In this document: in pieces, positions 1 through 5,919 of the stretch
Layout: every line of letters starts with the position of its first letter
How positions within the stretch are numbered: position 1 is the first letter of the stretch
Assembly (NCBI GenBank): GCA_002371625.1
Contig: DFFV01000104.1
Coordinates: 1 to 6,127 of the forward strand
Direction of reading: 5' to 3'
Length of the DNA: 6,127 nucleotides
DNA from: Ruminococcus sp. UBA3767
GTDB taxonomy: Bacteria; Bacillota; Clostridia; Oscillospirales; Ruminococcaceae
Notes under the pieces: generated by a model
Databases searched by the model: none
What the model was told of the DNA's origin: nothing
The model's input: the letters and a program-made list of their open reading frames with translations, nothing else
Position numbers and translations under genes: made by a program

Positions 1-2
1 GC

Positions 3-89
3 TACTATTTCTCAAAGCCGCTTCCGCCTGAGGAGTTCGGAGCTTTGATAGAAAAAGAATTGAAGGAGTCAAATCATGCTTACAATTGA
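3..89 (+). CDS. C-terminal end of a response-regulator receiver domain (5' end outside the window)
   Basis: The frame is open from the window edge to a TGA at 87-89 and gives about 28 residues beginning YYFSKPLPPEEF. The S-K-P-L element followed by an amphipathic helix (EEFGALIEKEL) is the usual end of a REC domain: the conserved Lys-Pro of strand beta5, then alpha5. What precedes it, whether a lone receiver, a hybrid kinase or a receiver with an output domain, cannot be seen. The last 14 bases overlap the start of the Hpt gene, so the two are probably translationally coupled and act in the same phosphorelay. The receiver-end assignment is fairly secure from the KP motif and its neighbours; the protein type is unknown. 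Confidence 0.7.
   Translation, partial: YYFSKPLPPEEFGALIEKELKESNHAYN
63..68 (+). promoter_or_regulatory. Ribosome binding site of the Hpt gene
   Basis: AAGGAG lies 7 bases before the ATG at 76, inside the end of the preceding receiver frame. It is a near-perfect Shine-Dalgarno sequence and fixes the Hpt start although the genes overlap. Confidence 0.8.
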
Positions 90-411
90 TAAACTTAGAG
101 AATATGGTGCAGATGTGGACGATGGTCTTGCACGGTGCATGAATATGGAAGGATTCTATATAGGACTTGTCGAAAAGGCACTTGCTGACAACAGGCTTGC
201 TCTGCTTGAACAACAGATCGCACAAGACGATCTCGATGCTGCATTTGAAACAGTTCATGCGCTTAAAGGTATGTATGCAAATCTGTCGCTTTCACCGCTG
301 ACAAAGCCGCTCAGCGAAATAACGGAACTGCTCCGCAGCAGAACTCAGACCGATTATTCACCTCTTTTAGCTGAAGCAAAAAAACAGTTTGAAGCATTGT
401 GCAGTTTATAG
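76..411 (+). CDS. Histidine phosphotransfer (Hpt) domain protein
   Basis: This is a 111-residue, all-helical, soluble protein with no signal peptide or membrane segment, the size of a lone Hpt domain. The diagnostic motif is H-A-L-K-G at residues 61-65 (His61 encoded at 256-258), matching the Hpt consensus HxLKG in which the His carries the phosphoryl group. The following segment, MYANLSLSPL, fits the second half of the motif, where small residues pack at the helix turn. Hpt proteins pass phosphate between receiver domains of hybrid kinases and separate response regulators. It sits between a receiver-domain gene (14-base overlap) and the hybrid kinase (26 bases away), which makes it the likely intermediate between the kinase's receivers and the upstream receiver. 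The partner assignment is inferred from context. Family call is confident. Confidence 0.88.
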   Translation: MLTIDKLREYGADVDDGLARCMNMEGFYIGLVEKALADNRLALLEQQIAQDDLDAAFETVHALKGMYANLSLSPLTKPLSEITELLRSRTQTDYSPLLAEAKKQFEALCSL

Positions 412-437
412 ATATATCTCACAATAGAAAGAATAAT

Positions 438-3400
438 ATGAAAAAGATAAAGAATAAAAAAGGATTATTTGCAGCTATTATAGGCAGCTTTATGATAGCA
501 GCCATACTCGTGATCGGCACATACTGGTCGGGACAGAAAGCACAGCAGGATACCGAAAAGGCAGTAAGCTCTGTAAGCAAGCTGTATCTTGATGAGCTTG
601 CGGGCAGGCGTGAACAAGTGGTTGCTTCTGCATTAAAACGAAATATCGGGAATATGCAGACTGCGGTCAGCCTGCTGACAAAGGACGATCTCAGTGATAC
701 AGCACATTTGCAGGCATATCAGCATCGCATGAAAAAGCTCTATACCCTTGAAAAGTTCGCCTTTGTGGACACAAACGGACTAATATATACCGAAGACGGC
801 ACTATGAACGATATAGAGAACTACAGCTTGGATTACGATCATATCAATGAGCCTGAAATATCTGTAAGGGACAATGGCAGCGGCAGCAAGAGCGTTATTA
901 TCGCCGTACCGGTGAACAAGCTGTCCCTTGACGGAAAAACGCTGACTGTCTGCTTTATGGAGATCGACATGAATAATATGCTGGAGGGAGTGTCATTACA
1001 GTCGGATAATAATAATACTACCTTCTGCAACATTTATACAAAGGACGGTACTGCTCTTACGGATATGGTTCTTGGAGGTCTGGCAAGTGAGGATAATCTT
1101 CTAAAGGCTATGGAGCGTGCTGATTTTGAAGATAGCACTTCCGCCGACGATCTGCGGTCTGATTTTGAAAAAAGCAAAGGCGGAATCGTTTCGTTTACAT
1201 ATAACGGTGTAAAGGAAACACTGTCATACACGCCGATAAACGGCACCGACTGGATGCTTACATATCTTATCCGTGAAAGCGTTGTAAGCGAAAAGATCAG
1301 CTCGGTATCAGGTGGGATAATCGCACGAAGCCTTATACAGACATTTCTGACCGCACTTGTGATACTCGTTATGTTCACGTTTATGTTGATGCAAAGTAAA
1401 AAGAATGCCGAGCTTGCCATTGAAAAAGAGACCTCAGTGGTCAAGCAGGAGGAGCTTGAGCAAAGATTACAGCTGCAAAACGAGCTGCTGGAGCAGGAGA
1501 AGATGCGCACCAGGCAGGATCATATGATAACCGCCCTTGCATCAGATTACAAAAGTGTTTATTATGTGGATCTCGATTCGGACGAATGTGTATGTTACCG
1601 TTCGGTAGTTACACCGCAGGAGGGGCCGCAGGTCGGTGATCGTTTCTCATATATGGAAGCATTCACCCGTTATGCGAACGAAGTCGTTGCACAGAGCTAC
1701 CGTGAAAGCTTTTTGCATTTTATTGAACCGGACAATATCCGCAGTCGGCTTGAAAAGGAATCTATAATTGCACTGCGTTATCTTGCTGTCGGAAAAAACG
1801 GTGATGAGACCTATGAAATGCTGCGTATGGCAGGAGTCCGCCGTGCACAGGACAGAGATGATAAGATTGTCCATGCCGTCGGTGTGGGCTTTACGGATAT
1901 AGACGACGAAATGAGAGAATCGATGTCAAAGAGCCAGACTCTCAGCGATGCACTTGCTGCTGCCGAGCAGGCAAGCAAAGCAAAAACACTATTTCTCTCC
2001 AGTATGAGCCACGAGATAAGAACTCCGATGAACGCTATAATCGGGCTGAACGCCATTGCTCTTAACGCTCCTGAATTATCCGACAAGACAAGGGATCATC
2101 TTGAAAAGATCGGCAGCTCGGCAAATCACCTGTTGAGTCTTATAAATGACATTCTCGATATGTCAAGAATAGAATCGGGCAAGACAGTTCTGAAAAACGA
2201 GGACTTCTCCTTCTCAAAGCTGCTTGAACATATAAACTCTATTTTCGGTGCTCAGTGCACAGATAAGGGGCTGAATTACAACTGCCGTGTTATCGGCTCG
2301 GTAGCTGCCCATTATATCGGTGACAACATGAAGCTGCAGCAGGTGCTTATCAATATTCTGGGCAATGCTGTCAAGTTTACTCCCGAGGGCGGAAGCGTTG
2401 AGTTTACTGTGGAAAGGACAGCACATTTTGACAGCAGATCAACTCTGCGCTTTACAATATCCGACACGGGCATAGGCATGAGCCCGGAATACCTGCCAAA
2501 GCTGTTCGACACCTTTAGTCAGGAGGACAGCTCTGCTACGAACAAATACGGAAGCTCGGGACTTGGAATGGCTATTACCAAAAACATTGTCGAGCTGATG
2601 AACGGCAACATCGAAGTTCAAAGCGAAAAGGGCAAGGGTACTACATTTACCGTGACTGTCACACTAATGGATTCAGCATATACCGATAACGACTCGGAAG
2701 ATGATGGTATTAACCTAAGTGAGTTGAGTGTACTTGTTATAGATGATGATCCCGTTGCCTGTGAACACGCAAAGCTGATACTCGGTCAAGCGGGTATCGC
2801 CTGCGAGACAGTTCTTTTGGGCAAGGAAGCAATAGAACTGGTAAGACTGAGGCAGGCAAGACAGCAGCCGTTCGATCTGCTTCTGATAGACCTGAAAATG
2901 CCTGAAATGGACGGTATTGAAACGACAAGAGAGATACGCAGGATAGTCGGTCACGAAACTGCTATCATTATCATAACAGCATACAAGTGGGACGATGTTG
3001 TTGAAGAAGCAAAGCGTGCCGGTGTTGACAGCTTTATCGCCAAACCGCTGTTTGCTGATAATGTCATTGAGGAATTCAGATCTGCATACAAAAAGAAAAA
3101 TCCTGCCAGAATTACTACAGGTCGCAAGGCTGACCTTAAAGGCAGGAACATATTGCTCGCTGAGGATGTTCCGATCAATGCGGAGATCGTAAAGATGGTG
3201 CTTGCTATGCGAGATATAAAAGTCGACCATGCCGAGAACGGCAAGACAGCACTTGAAAAGTTCTCCGAAAGTGAAGTGGGACACTACGATGCTGTACTTA
3301 TGGATGTCAGAATGCCCGAAATGGACGGACTTGAAGCTGCGGCAAGAATAAGAGCACTTGAAAGAGCTGATGCAAAAACTATCCCTATTATCGCTATGAC

Positions 3401-3518
3401 AGCCAACGCATTCGATGAGGACGTTCAAAGAAGTCTGCAAGCGGGAATGAATGCACACCTTAGCAAGCCGATAGACAATGATCTGTTGTTTGAAACTCTG
3501 GAGAGCCTTATCAAATAA
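438..3518 (+). CDS. Membrane-bound hybrid sensor histidine kinase with two receiver domains
   Basis: The 1026-residue product starts with a basic stretch and a membrane helix (about 9-29). An extracytoplasmic region of about 260 residues follows (30-290; looks like a double Cache sensor, fold inferred), then a second membrane helix (about 298-318), a coiled coil (about 322-366) and a PAS-like segment (about 367-490). The HisKA motif SHEIRTP carries phospho-acceptor His525. The HATPase has the N-box Asn643, the DTGIGM box at 676-681 and the GSSGLG lid at 705-710. REC1 has acidic residues 769-771, phospho-acceptor Asp818 and Lys869. REC2 has Asp910, Asp956 and Lys1010. All catalytic residues are present, so the relay should be active. 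I chose ATG 438 because MKKIKNKK is a normal membrane-anchor start; an in-frame GTG at 399, overlapping the Hpt gene, would add 13 residues. The ribosome binding site (AGAAAG) is weak, so coupling to the Hpt gene is likely. The ligand is unknown. Confidence 0.95.
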   Translation: MKKIKNKKGLFAAIIGSFMIAAILVIGTYWSGQKAQQDTEKAVSSVSKLYLDELAGRREQVVASALKRNIGNMQTAVSLLTKDDLSDTAHLQAYQHRMKKLYTLEKFAFVDTNGLIYTEDGTMNDIENYSLDYDHINEPEISVRDNGSGSKSVIIAVPVNKLSLDGKTLTVCFMEIDMNNMLEGVSLQSDNNNTTFCNIYTKDGTALTDMVLGGLASEDNLLKAMERADFEDSTSADDLRSDFEKSKGGIVSFTYNGVKETLSYTPINGTDWMLTYLIRESVVSEKISSVSGGIIARSLIQTFLTALVILVMFTFMLMQSKKNAELAIEKETSVVKQEELEQRLQLQNELLEQEKMRTRQDHMITALASDYKSVYYVDLDSDECVCYRSVVTPQEGPQVGDRFSYMEAFTRYANEVVAQSYRESFLHFIEPDNIRSRLEKESIIALRYLAVGKNGDETYEMLRMAGVRRAQDRDDKIVHAVGVGFTDIDDEMRESMSKSQTLSDALAAAEQASKAKTLFLSSMSHEIRTPMNAIIGLNAIALNAPELSDKTRDHLEKIGSSANHLLSLINDILDMSRIESGKTVLKNEDFSFSKLLEHINSIFGAQCTDKGLNYNCRVIGSVAAHYIGDNMKLQQVLINILGNAVKFTPEGGSVEFTVERTAHFDSRSTLRFTISDTGIGMSPEYLPKLFDTFSQEDSSATNKYGSSGLGMAITKNIVELMNGNIEVQSEKGKGTTFTVTVTLMDSAYTDNDSEDDGINLSELSVLVIDDDPVACEHAKLILGQAGIACETVLLGKEAIELVRLRQARQQPFDLLLIDLKMPEMDGIETTREIRRIVGHETAIIIITAYKWDDVVEEAKRAGVDSFIAKPLFADNVIEEFRSAYKKKNPARITTGRKADLKGRNILLAEDVPINAEIVKMVLAMRDIKVDHAENGKTALEKFSESEVGHYDAVLMDVRMPEMDGLEAAARIRALERADAKTIPIIAMTANAFDEDVQRSLQAGMNAHLSKPIDNDLLFETLESLIK

Positions 3519-3541
3519 CATGCATTGCATAATAATAAATC

Positions 3542-3582
3542 AAGCCCTGAGATCTGCTTTCACAAGCATTTCAGGGCTTTTT
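3542..3582 (+). terminator. Intrinsic terminator of the phosphorelay operon
   Basis: AAGCCCTGA (3542-3550) pairs perfectly with TCAGGGCTT (3571-3579). Inside lies a second short stem, GCTT (3556-3559) with AAGC (3564-3567), around a four-base loop. A T run follows the outer stem. It begins 24 bases after the kinase stop codon. Read on the minus strand the same hairpin is followed by a moderately T-rich tract (GATTTATTATTAT), so it may also end the convergent HD-domain transcript; no other hairpin was seen between 3583 and 3641. Confidence 0.88.
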
Positions 3583-3641
3583 CAGGTGGTCGTTTTTTTA
3601 CTTCACGGTATCGGGCGGCTCTGAAATGTATATGCACATTA

Positions 3642-4298
3642 TCACAAAACCCTCTGCCCATTCACCTTCAGAGAGAACTGACTGTCCAGTATCCTGGCAG
3701 CCTGTGAACACATAGTCATCCTGTCAAGAAAAATATCAAAGTACTCATACATAGTACATATACTTTCATCTATCGTCAGGTATAACGTTATGCGCTTCTC
3801 CTCCAACCCAAATCTGAGCCTTGTTGCTGTTACTGCATAATTCACACGGTCGTGTATATCAAATTGCATGGGGTCTTTTTCACGAACACGGCTTCTTCTG
3901 ACATCTGTTTTGTCTGCGATGATAAGTGCCGCAGAAACAGGATCTGATGCAACTCCGTCGGATTCATCATGGTTAGCTATCGCAGAAACGATCTGCACCC
4001 GATCTGATAGCTTCAGGTCAGTTTCCTTGAGTATCTCATTGGCTAACAAAGCGCCATACTCCGCATGATGATGCCTGTTGATCGCATTTCCTATATCATG
4101 CATAAAACCTGCGATCCTGGCAAGCTCGATAACATCCTGTCCATAATTGAAAGCCTTGAGCAGATCAGCAGCCCTGCCCGCAACCAGCTTCGTATGGGCT
4201 GTTGAATGATCAGTGTATCCCAGTGAGTCCAGAATAACACAGCCACGCTCATAGTATTCAAGTATTTCTTTATTTTGAACTATATCTTCATATATCAT
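3642..4298 (-). CDS. HD-domain metal-dependent phosphohydrolase
   Basis: A 218-residue soluble protein with no signal or membrane segment. The HD superfamily signature is present in order: His35 (in TDHSTAH), His67-Asp68 (GFMHDIG) and Asp129 (IIADKTD). Further His residues at 76-78 and His110 (ANHDES) lie where extra ligands occur in HD enzymes that bind two metals. HD proteins hydrolyse phosphate esters, commonly nucleotides or cyclic and alarmone nucleotides; the substrate here cannot be told from sequence. The conserved IADKTDVRRSRVR stretch suggests a defined Bacillota subfamily, but I cannot name it. It is transcribed alone, convergent with the kinase. The ATG at 4298 is supported by a ribosome binding site 9 bases upstream. 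Nothing is truncated: the gene appears intact beside a region of broken genes. A signalling role next to the kinase would be speculation. Confidence 0.85.
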   Translation of the reverse strand: MIYEDIVQNKEILEYYERGCVILDSLGYTDHSTAHTKLVAGRAADLLKAFNYGQDVIELARIAGFMHDIGNAINRHHHAEYGALLANEILKETDLKLSDRVQIVSAIANHDESDGVASDPVSAALIIADKTDVRRSRVREKDPMQFDIHDRVNYAVTATRLRFGLEEKRITLYLTIDESICTMYEYFDIFLDRMTMCSQAARILDSQFSLKVNGQRVL

Positions 4299-4307
4299 CT
4301 GATACGA

Positions 4308-4315
4308 TCCTTTCT
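4308..4315 (-). promoter_or_regulatory. Ribosome binding site of the HD-domain gene
   Basis: On the minus strand AGAAAGGA ends 9 bases before the ATG at 4298. It is a good Shine-Dalgarno match and supports this start. Confidence 0.7.
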
Positions 4316-4397
4316 AACAAATTCCGAATTATTTAAAAGCAACACGGAAGCAAAAGTGGCATAAAACAAGCTAAAGCAGTTTTACAGGAACAGGCCG

Positions 4398-4422
4398 ATC
4401 TGATTATCAAGTTTTATCAGAT
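4398..4422. repeat. Inverted repeat upstream of the HD-domain gene, possible operator
   Basis: ATCTGAT (4398-4404) is the exact reverse complement of ATCAGAT (4416-4422), with an 11-base A/T-rich centre. It lies just downstream of the candidate promoter for the minus-strand HD gene, where a repressor would act. It also lies within the HxlR remnant on the plus strand, so it may be only coding sequence. Confidence 0.35.
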
Positions 4423-4428
4423 AAATAT

Positions 4429-4468
4429 ACTATACCACATTATACGGAAGAATGCAACTGTATCACAA
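4429..4468 (-). promoter_or_regulatory. Candidate sigma-A-type promoter(s) for the HD-domain gene
   Basis: Two overlapping candidates read on the minus strand. One has TTGTGA (4463-4468), an 18-base spacer and a perfect TATAAT (4439-4444). The other has TTGCAT (4452-4457), a 17-base spacer and TATAGT (4429-4434). Both lie about 130-140 bases upstream of the HD start codon. The region is AT-rich and overlaps the HxlR gene remnant on the other strand, so chance matches are possible. Confidence 0.4.
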
Positions 4469-4604
4469 CTATATTCCCTGCTGCAAGACTATATTTTGAT
4501 GTTCCTGCTGACGTGCCTGCAGTCAATGGAGAGTGATGGCATCATCGTTCGCACAGTATATGCACAGATGCCGCCGGGAAAAGAATTAGTTCCCAGGCAG
4601 CCGT

Positions 4605-4901
4605 GTGCAGTTTTATATGAGGATACCCGCTTTTGAGCGCTCGGTGTTTGAATTTGCAGCACCAAGGACAGTTATCCTGACCACGCCAAACAGAGAATAT
4701 AACGCAAACTATGAGCATATACAGGACAATGATCTGCGTCACGGCGATCACCGCTTTGAATGGACAAGGCAGGAGTTCAGGGAGTGGACAGATCATATCT
4801 GCGAGAAGTTCGGTTACGATTGCCGTATCAGCGGCATAGATGACGTGGACGAAAAGCTCGGCACACCGACACAGATGGGGGTGTTTACTAAGAATGGATA
4901 A
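4605..4901 (+). pseudogene. hen1: 5'-truncated Hen1, RNA 3'-terminal 2'-O-methyltransferase (C-terminal ~95 residues only)
   Basis: The 98-codon frame, opened by a GTG at 4605, matches Hen1 from about RIPAFERSVFEF onward. It contains the beta-strand TVILTTPNREYN, then LRHGDHRFEWTRQEF, where one His belongs to the Hen1 metal site, and ends PTQMGVFTKNG, the normal C-terminus. Full bacterial Hen1 has more than 400 residues. The N-terminal ligase-activating region, the SAM-binding part and the ExxEH metal motif are absent, so no methyltransferase activity is possible. There is a stop just upstream in frame (4587-4589), and the DNA before about 4617 encodes part of an HxlR regulator in another phase, so the break lies at about 4586-4620. 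The TAA overlaps the ATG of the Pnkp remnant by 8 bases, preserving the usual hen1-pnkp arrangement. Hen1 normally methylates the broken RNA end before Pnkp seals it. Confidence 0.8.
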
Positions 4902-5691
4902 GTTTAAAATAGAGCTGCCCGAATTCTGCCTTGTGGCAATGATAGGTGCGACTTCATCGGGCAAATCGAGCTTTGCAAAAAAATATTACAAGCCGACAGA
5001 GGTGCTGTCATCAGACTTCTTCAGAAGAATGGTAAGTGACGACGAGAACGACCAGACTGTTTCAGCAGATGCATTTGACCTGCTGTTTTATGCTGCGAAC
5101 AAGCGCCTTGACAATATGAAACTGACGGTAATCGATGCAACAAATATCCAGCTCAATGCAAGAAAGCAGGTATTGCAGCTTGCAAAATCACAGAAATACA
5201 TCGGACGAGGCTCTCAGGCTGTCAGAGATTTCTGCCTTTACGGCGAGAGAACAGGCGAGTTTGACGAGTACGGTCTGCCTGTTCGTCTTGACTGGGCGGA
5301 CGATTACAGGGGCAAAGCGCTTGTTGCTTACGGCCACATCGCAGGCAGAGAGGTCAGGGTACATAACAACACTTACTGCATCGACACGGGCTGTGTTTTC
5401 GGCGGCAAGCTGACGGCACTGCGCTACCCGGAGAAAGAGATAGTCAGTGTGAACGCTTTGCAGCAGTATTACGAGCCTGTAAAGCCCCTTGACGACTCTG
5501 TAGATACGAATATGGGCGATATGCTGACAGTGGGTGATTTCAACAAGAAGCTGCACATACAGACATATCTTATGCCTTCGATAGACATTCACGAGAACAA
5601 TGCGGCAGCCGCACTTGAGATAATGTCAAGATTCTCTGCGGATCCGCACTGGCTGATCTATCTGCCACCGCTATCCGCACACTGTCCGTGA
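4894..5691 (+). pseudogene. pnkp: Internally deleted and 3'-truncated Pnkp, bacterial RNA-repair polynucleotide kinase-phosphatase-ligase
   Basis: The uninterrupted frame encodes 265 residues against about 870 in characterised Pnkp. Residues 1-100 are the kinase start: Walker A GATSSGKS at 18-25, SSD at 39-41 with Arg44, the SDDENDQ element, and VIDATN at 79-84. At about residue 101 it jumps, in frame, to the end of the metallophosphatase domain: GRGSQAVRDFCLYGE, then YGH and CIDTGCVFGGKLTALRYPE, which hold late phosphatase residues. The kinase lid and the early phosphatase metal ligands (GDxHG, GDxxDRG and GNH motifs) are gone. By comparison with the family about 230 residues are missing. 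The C-terminus follows Pnkp through DPHWLIYLPP (250-259), then six unrelated residues end at TGA, so the adenylyltransferase ligase domain is absent. Start ATG 4894 overlaps the Hen1 stop by 8 bases. It might still be translated, but it cannot repair RNA. Confidence 0.85.
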
Positions 5692-5902
5692 ACACAAGCT
5701 CCTGTGAATAGCTGTCAAATATCCGCACCACGCCTTGCTTATTCGGAGCGAACACCGCCGCCATATCGGTAGGACGGATATTGCCCGACATTTCAGCCGA
5801 ACGTGACATATAGTTCCTGATCGTATCCGCAAGCGGTAGCTGCTGTGCCTTTGTGATGATCGGTGACAGTGTGGATCTTTCTGAATAGAACCAAGTACAC
5901 AT
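5570..5902 (-). pseudogene. 3'-truncated SRAP-family protein (SOS-associated peptidase / abasic-site crosslinking, YedK/HMCES type)
   Basis: The frame encodes 110 residues; the first 62 (5717-5902) look like a SRAP N-terminus. Met-Cys starts the protein, as required because Cys2 becomes the catalytic N-terminal residue after Met removal. MCTWFYSERSTLSP follows, and NIRPTDMAAVFAPNKQGVVRIF matches the family's PTD.APV segment. At the point where family members continue with PMVWGF and an Asn-Ala-Arg motif, the sequence changes to about 48 unrelated residues, mostly antisense to the Pnkp remnant, ending at 5570. A full protein is about 220 residues; the Asn, Glu and His active-site residues are lost. 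Start 5902 is chosen over a GTG at 5911 because the ribosome binding site fits it and it places Cys second. SRAP proteins shield abasic sites in single-stranded DNA by a covalent bond through Cys2. Broken and convergent with pnkp. Confidence 0.72.
5642..5728. repeat. Three direct copies of ATCCGCAC at the Pnkp/SRAP junction
   Basis: ATCCGCAC occurs at 5642-5649, 5673-5680 and 5721-5728, always in the same orientation; copies two and three share a 9-base TATCCGCAC (5672-5680, 5720-5728). Copy one encodes part of DPH in Pnkp and copy three, read backwards, encodes VRI of the SRAP protein, so both sit in native sequence of their genes. Copy two lies between them where neither homology is clear. 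Short shared words at a join are typical of illegitimate recombination. Confidence 0.6.
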
Positions 5903-5910
5903 GGGGTTCA

Positions 5911-5919
5911 CTCCTTTCT
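5911..5919 (-). promoter_or_regulatory. Ribosome binding site of the SRAP remnant
   Basis: On the minus strand AGAAAGGAG ends 8 bases before the ATG at 5902, a near-consensus Shine-Dalgarno site. The GTG at 5911-5909 overlaps the site itself and so is unlikely to be the start. Confidence 0.75.

Larger units (their letters stand above)
4391..4585 (+). pseudogene. Remnant of an HxlR-family winged-helix transcriptional regulator
   Basis: One frame is open from 4337 to the TGA at 4634-4636 but has no ATG, GTG or TTG before 4496, so it was missed as a gene. Its translation fits the HxlR DNA-binding domain: an ILYHI stretch where the family has the first helix after its conserved Lys-Trp, then a QLYSLL helix, then LQSMESDGIIVRTVYAQMPP. 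That last stretch is the recognition helix end and wing (family pattern L..LE.DGII.R..Y...PP). Immediately after PP the expected VEYSLT is replaced by unrelated residues, and the frame runs out-of-phase into the Hen1 remnant. The fragment therefore seems to lack its start and C-terminus. HxlR proteins usually repress nearby genes in response to redox or small molecules. Family is recalled from pattern, not searched. Confidence 0.55.

Noticed and set aside
399..437. GTG at 399 as start of the hybrid kinase, overlapping the Hpt gene
   Set aside because: The extra 13 residues are polar and atypical, while ATG 438 begins a normal membrane-anchor sequence; it remains possible because neither start has a strong ribosome binding site.
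2715..3530. 271-codon open frame on the minus strand opposite the receiver domains of the hybrid kinase
   Set aside because: It is a frame shadow of a clearly coding plus-strand gene, has no recognisable domain and starts inside the intergenic region without a good ribosome binding site.
4542..4964. 140-codon minus-strand frame across the Hen1 remnant
   Set aside because: The plus strand here carries recognisable Hen1 and Pnkp sequence; the reverse translation has no family features.
5679..5705. Possible continuation of Pnkp after a frameshift (a TLS-VNTSS reading beyond LYLPP)
   Set aside because: It needs both an 8-base insertion and a missing base; the resemblance is too short to separate from chance.
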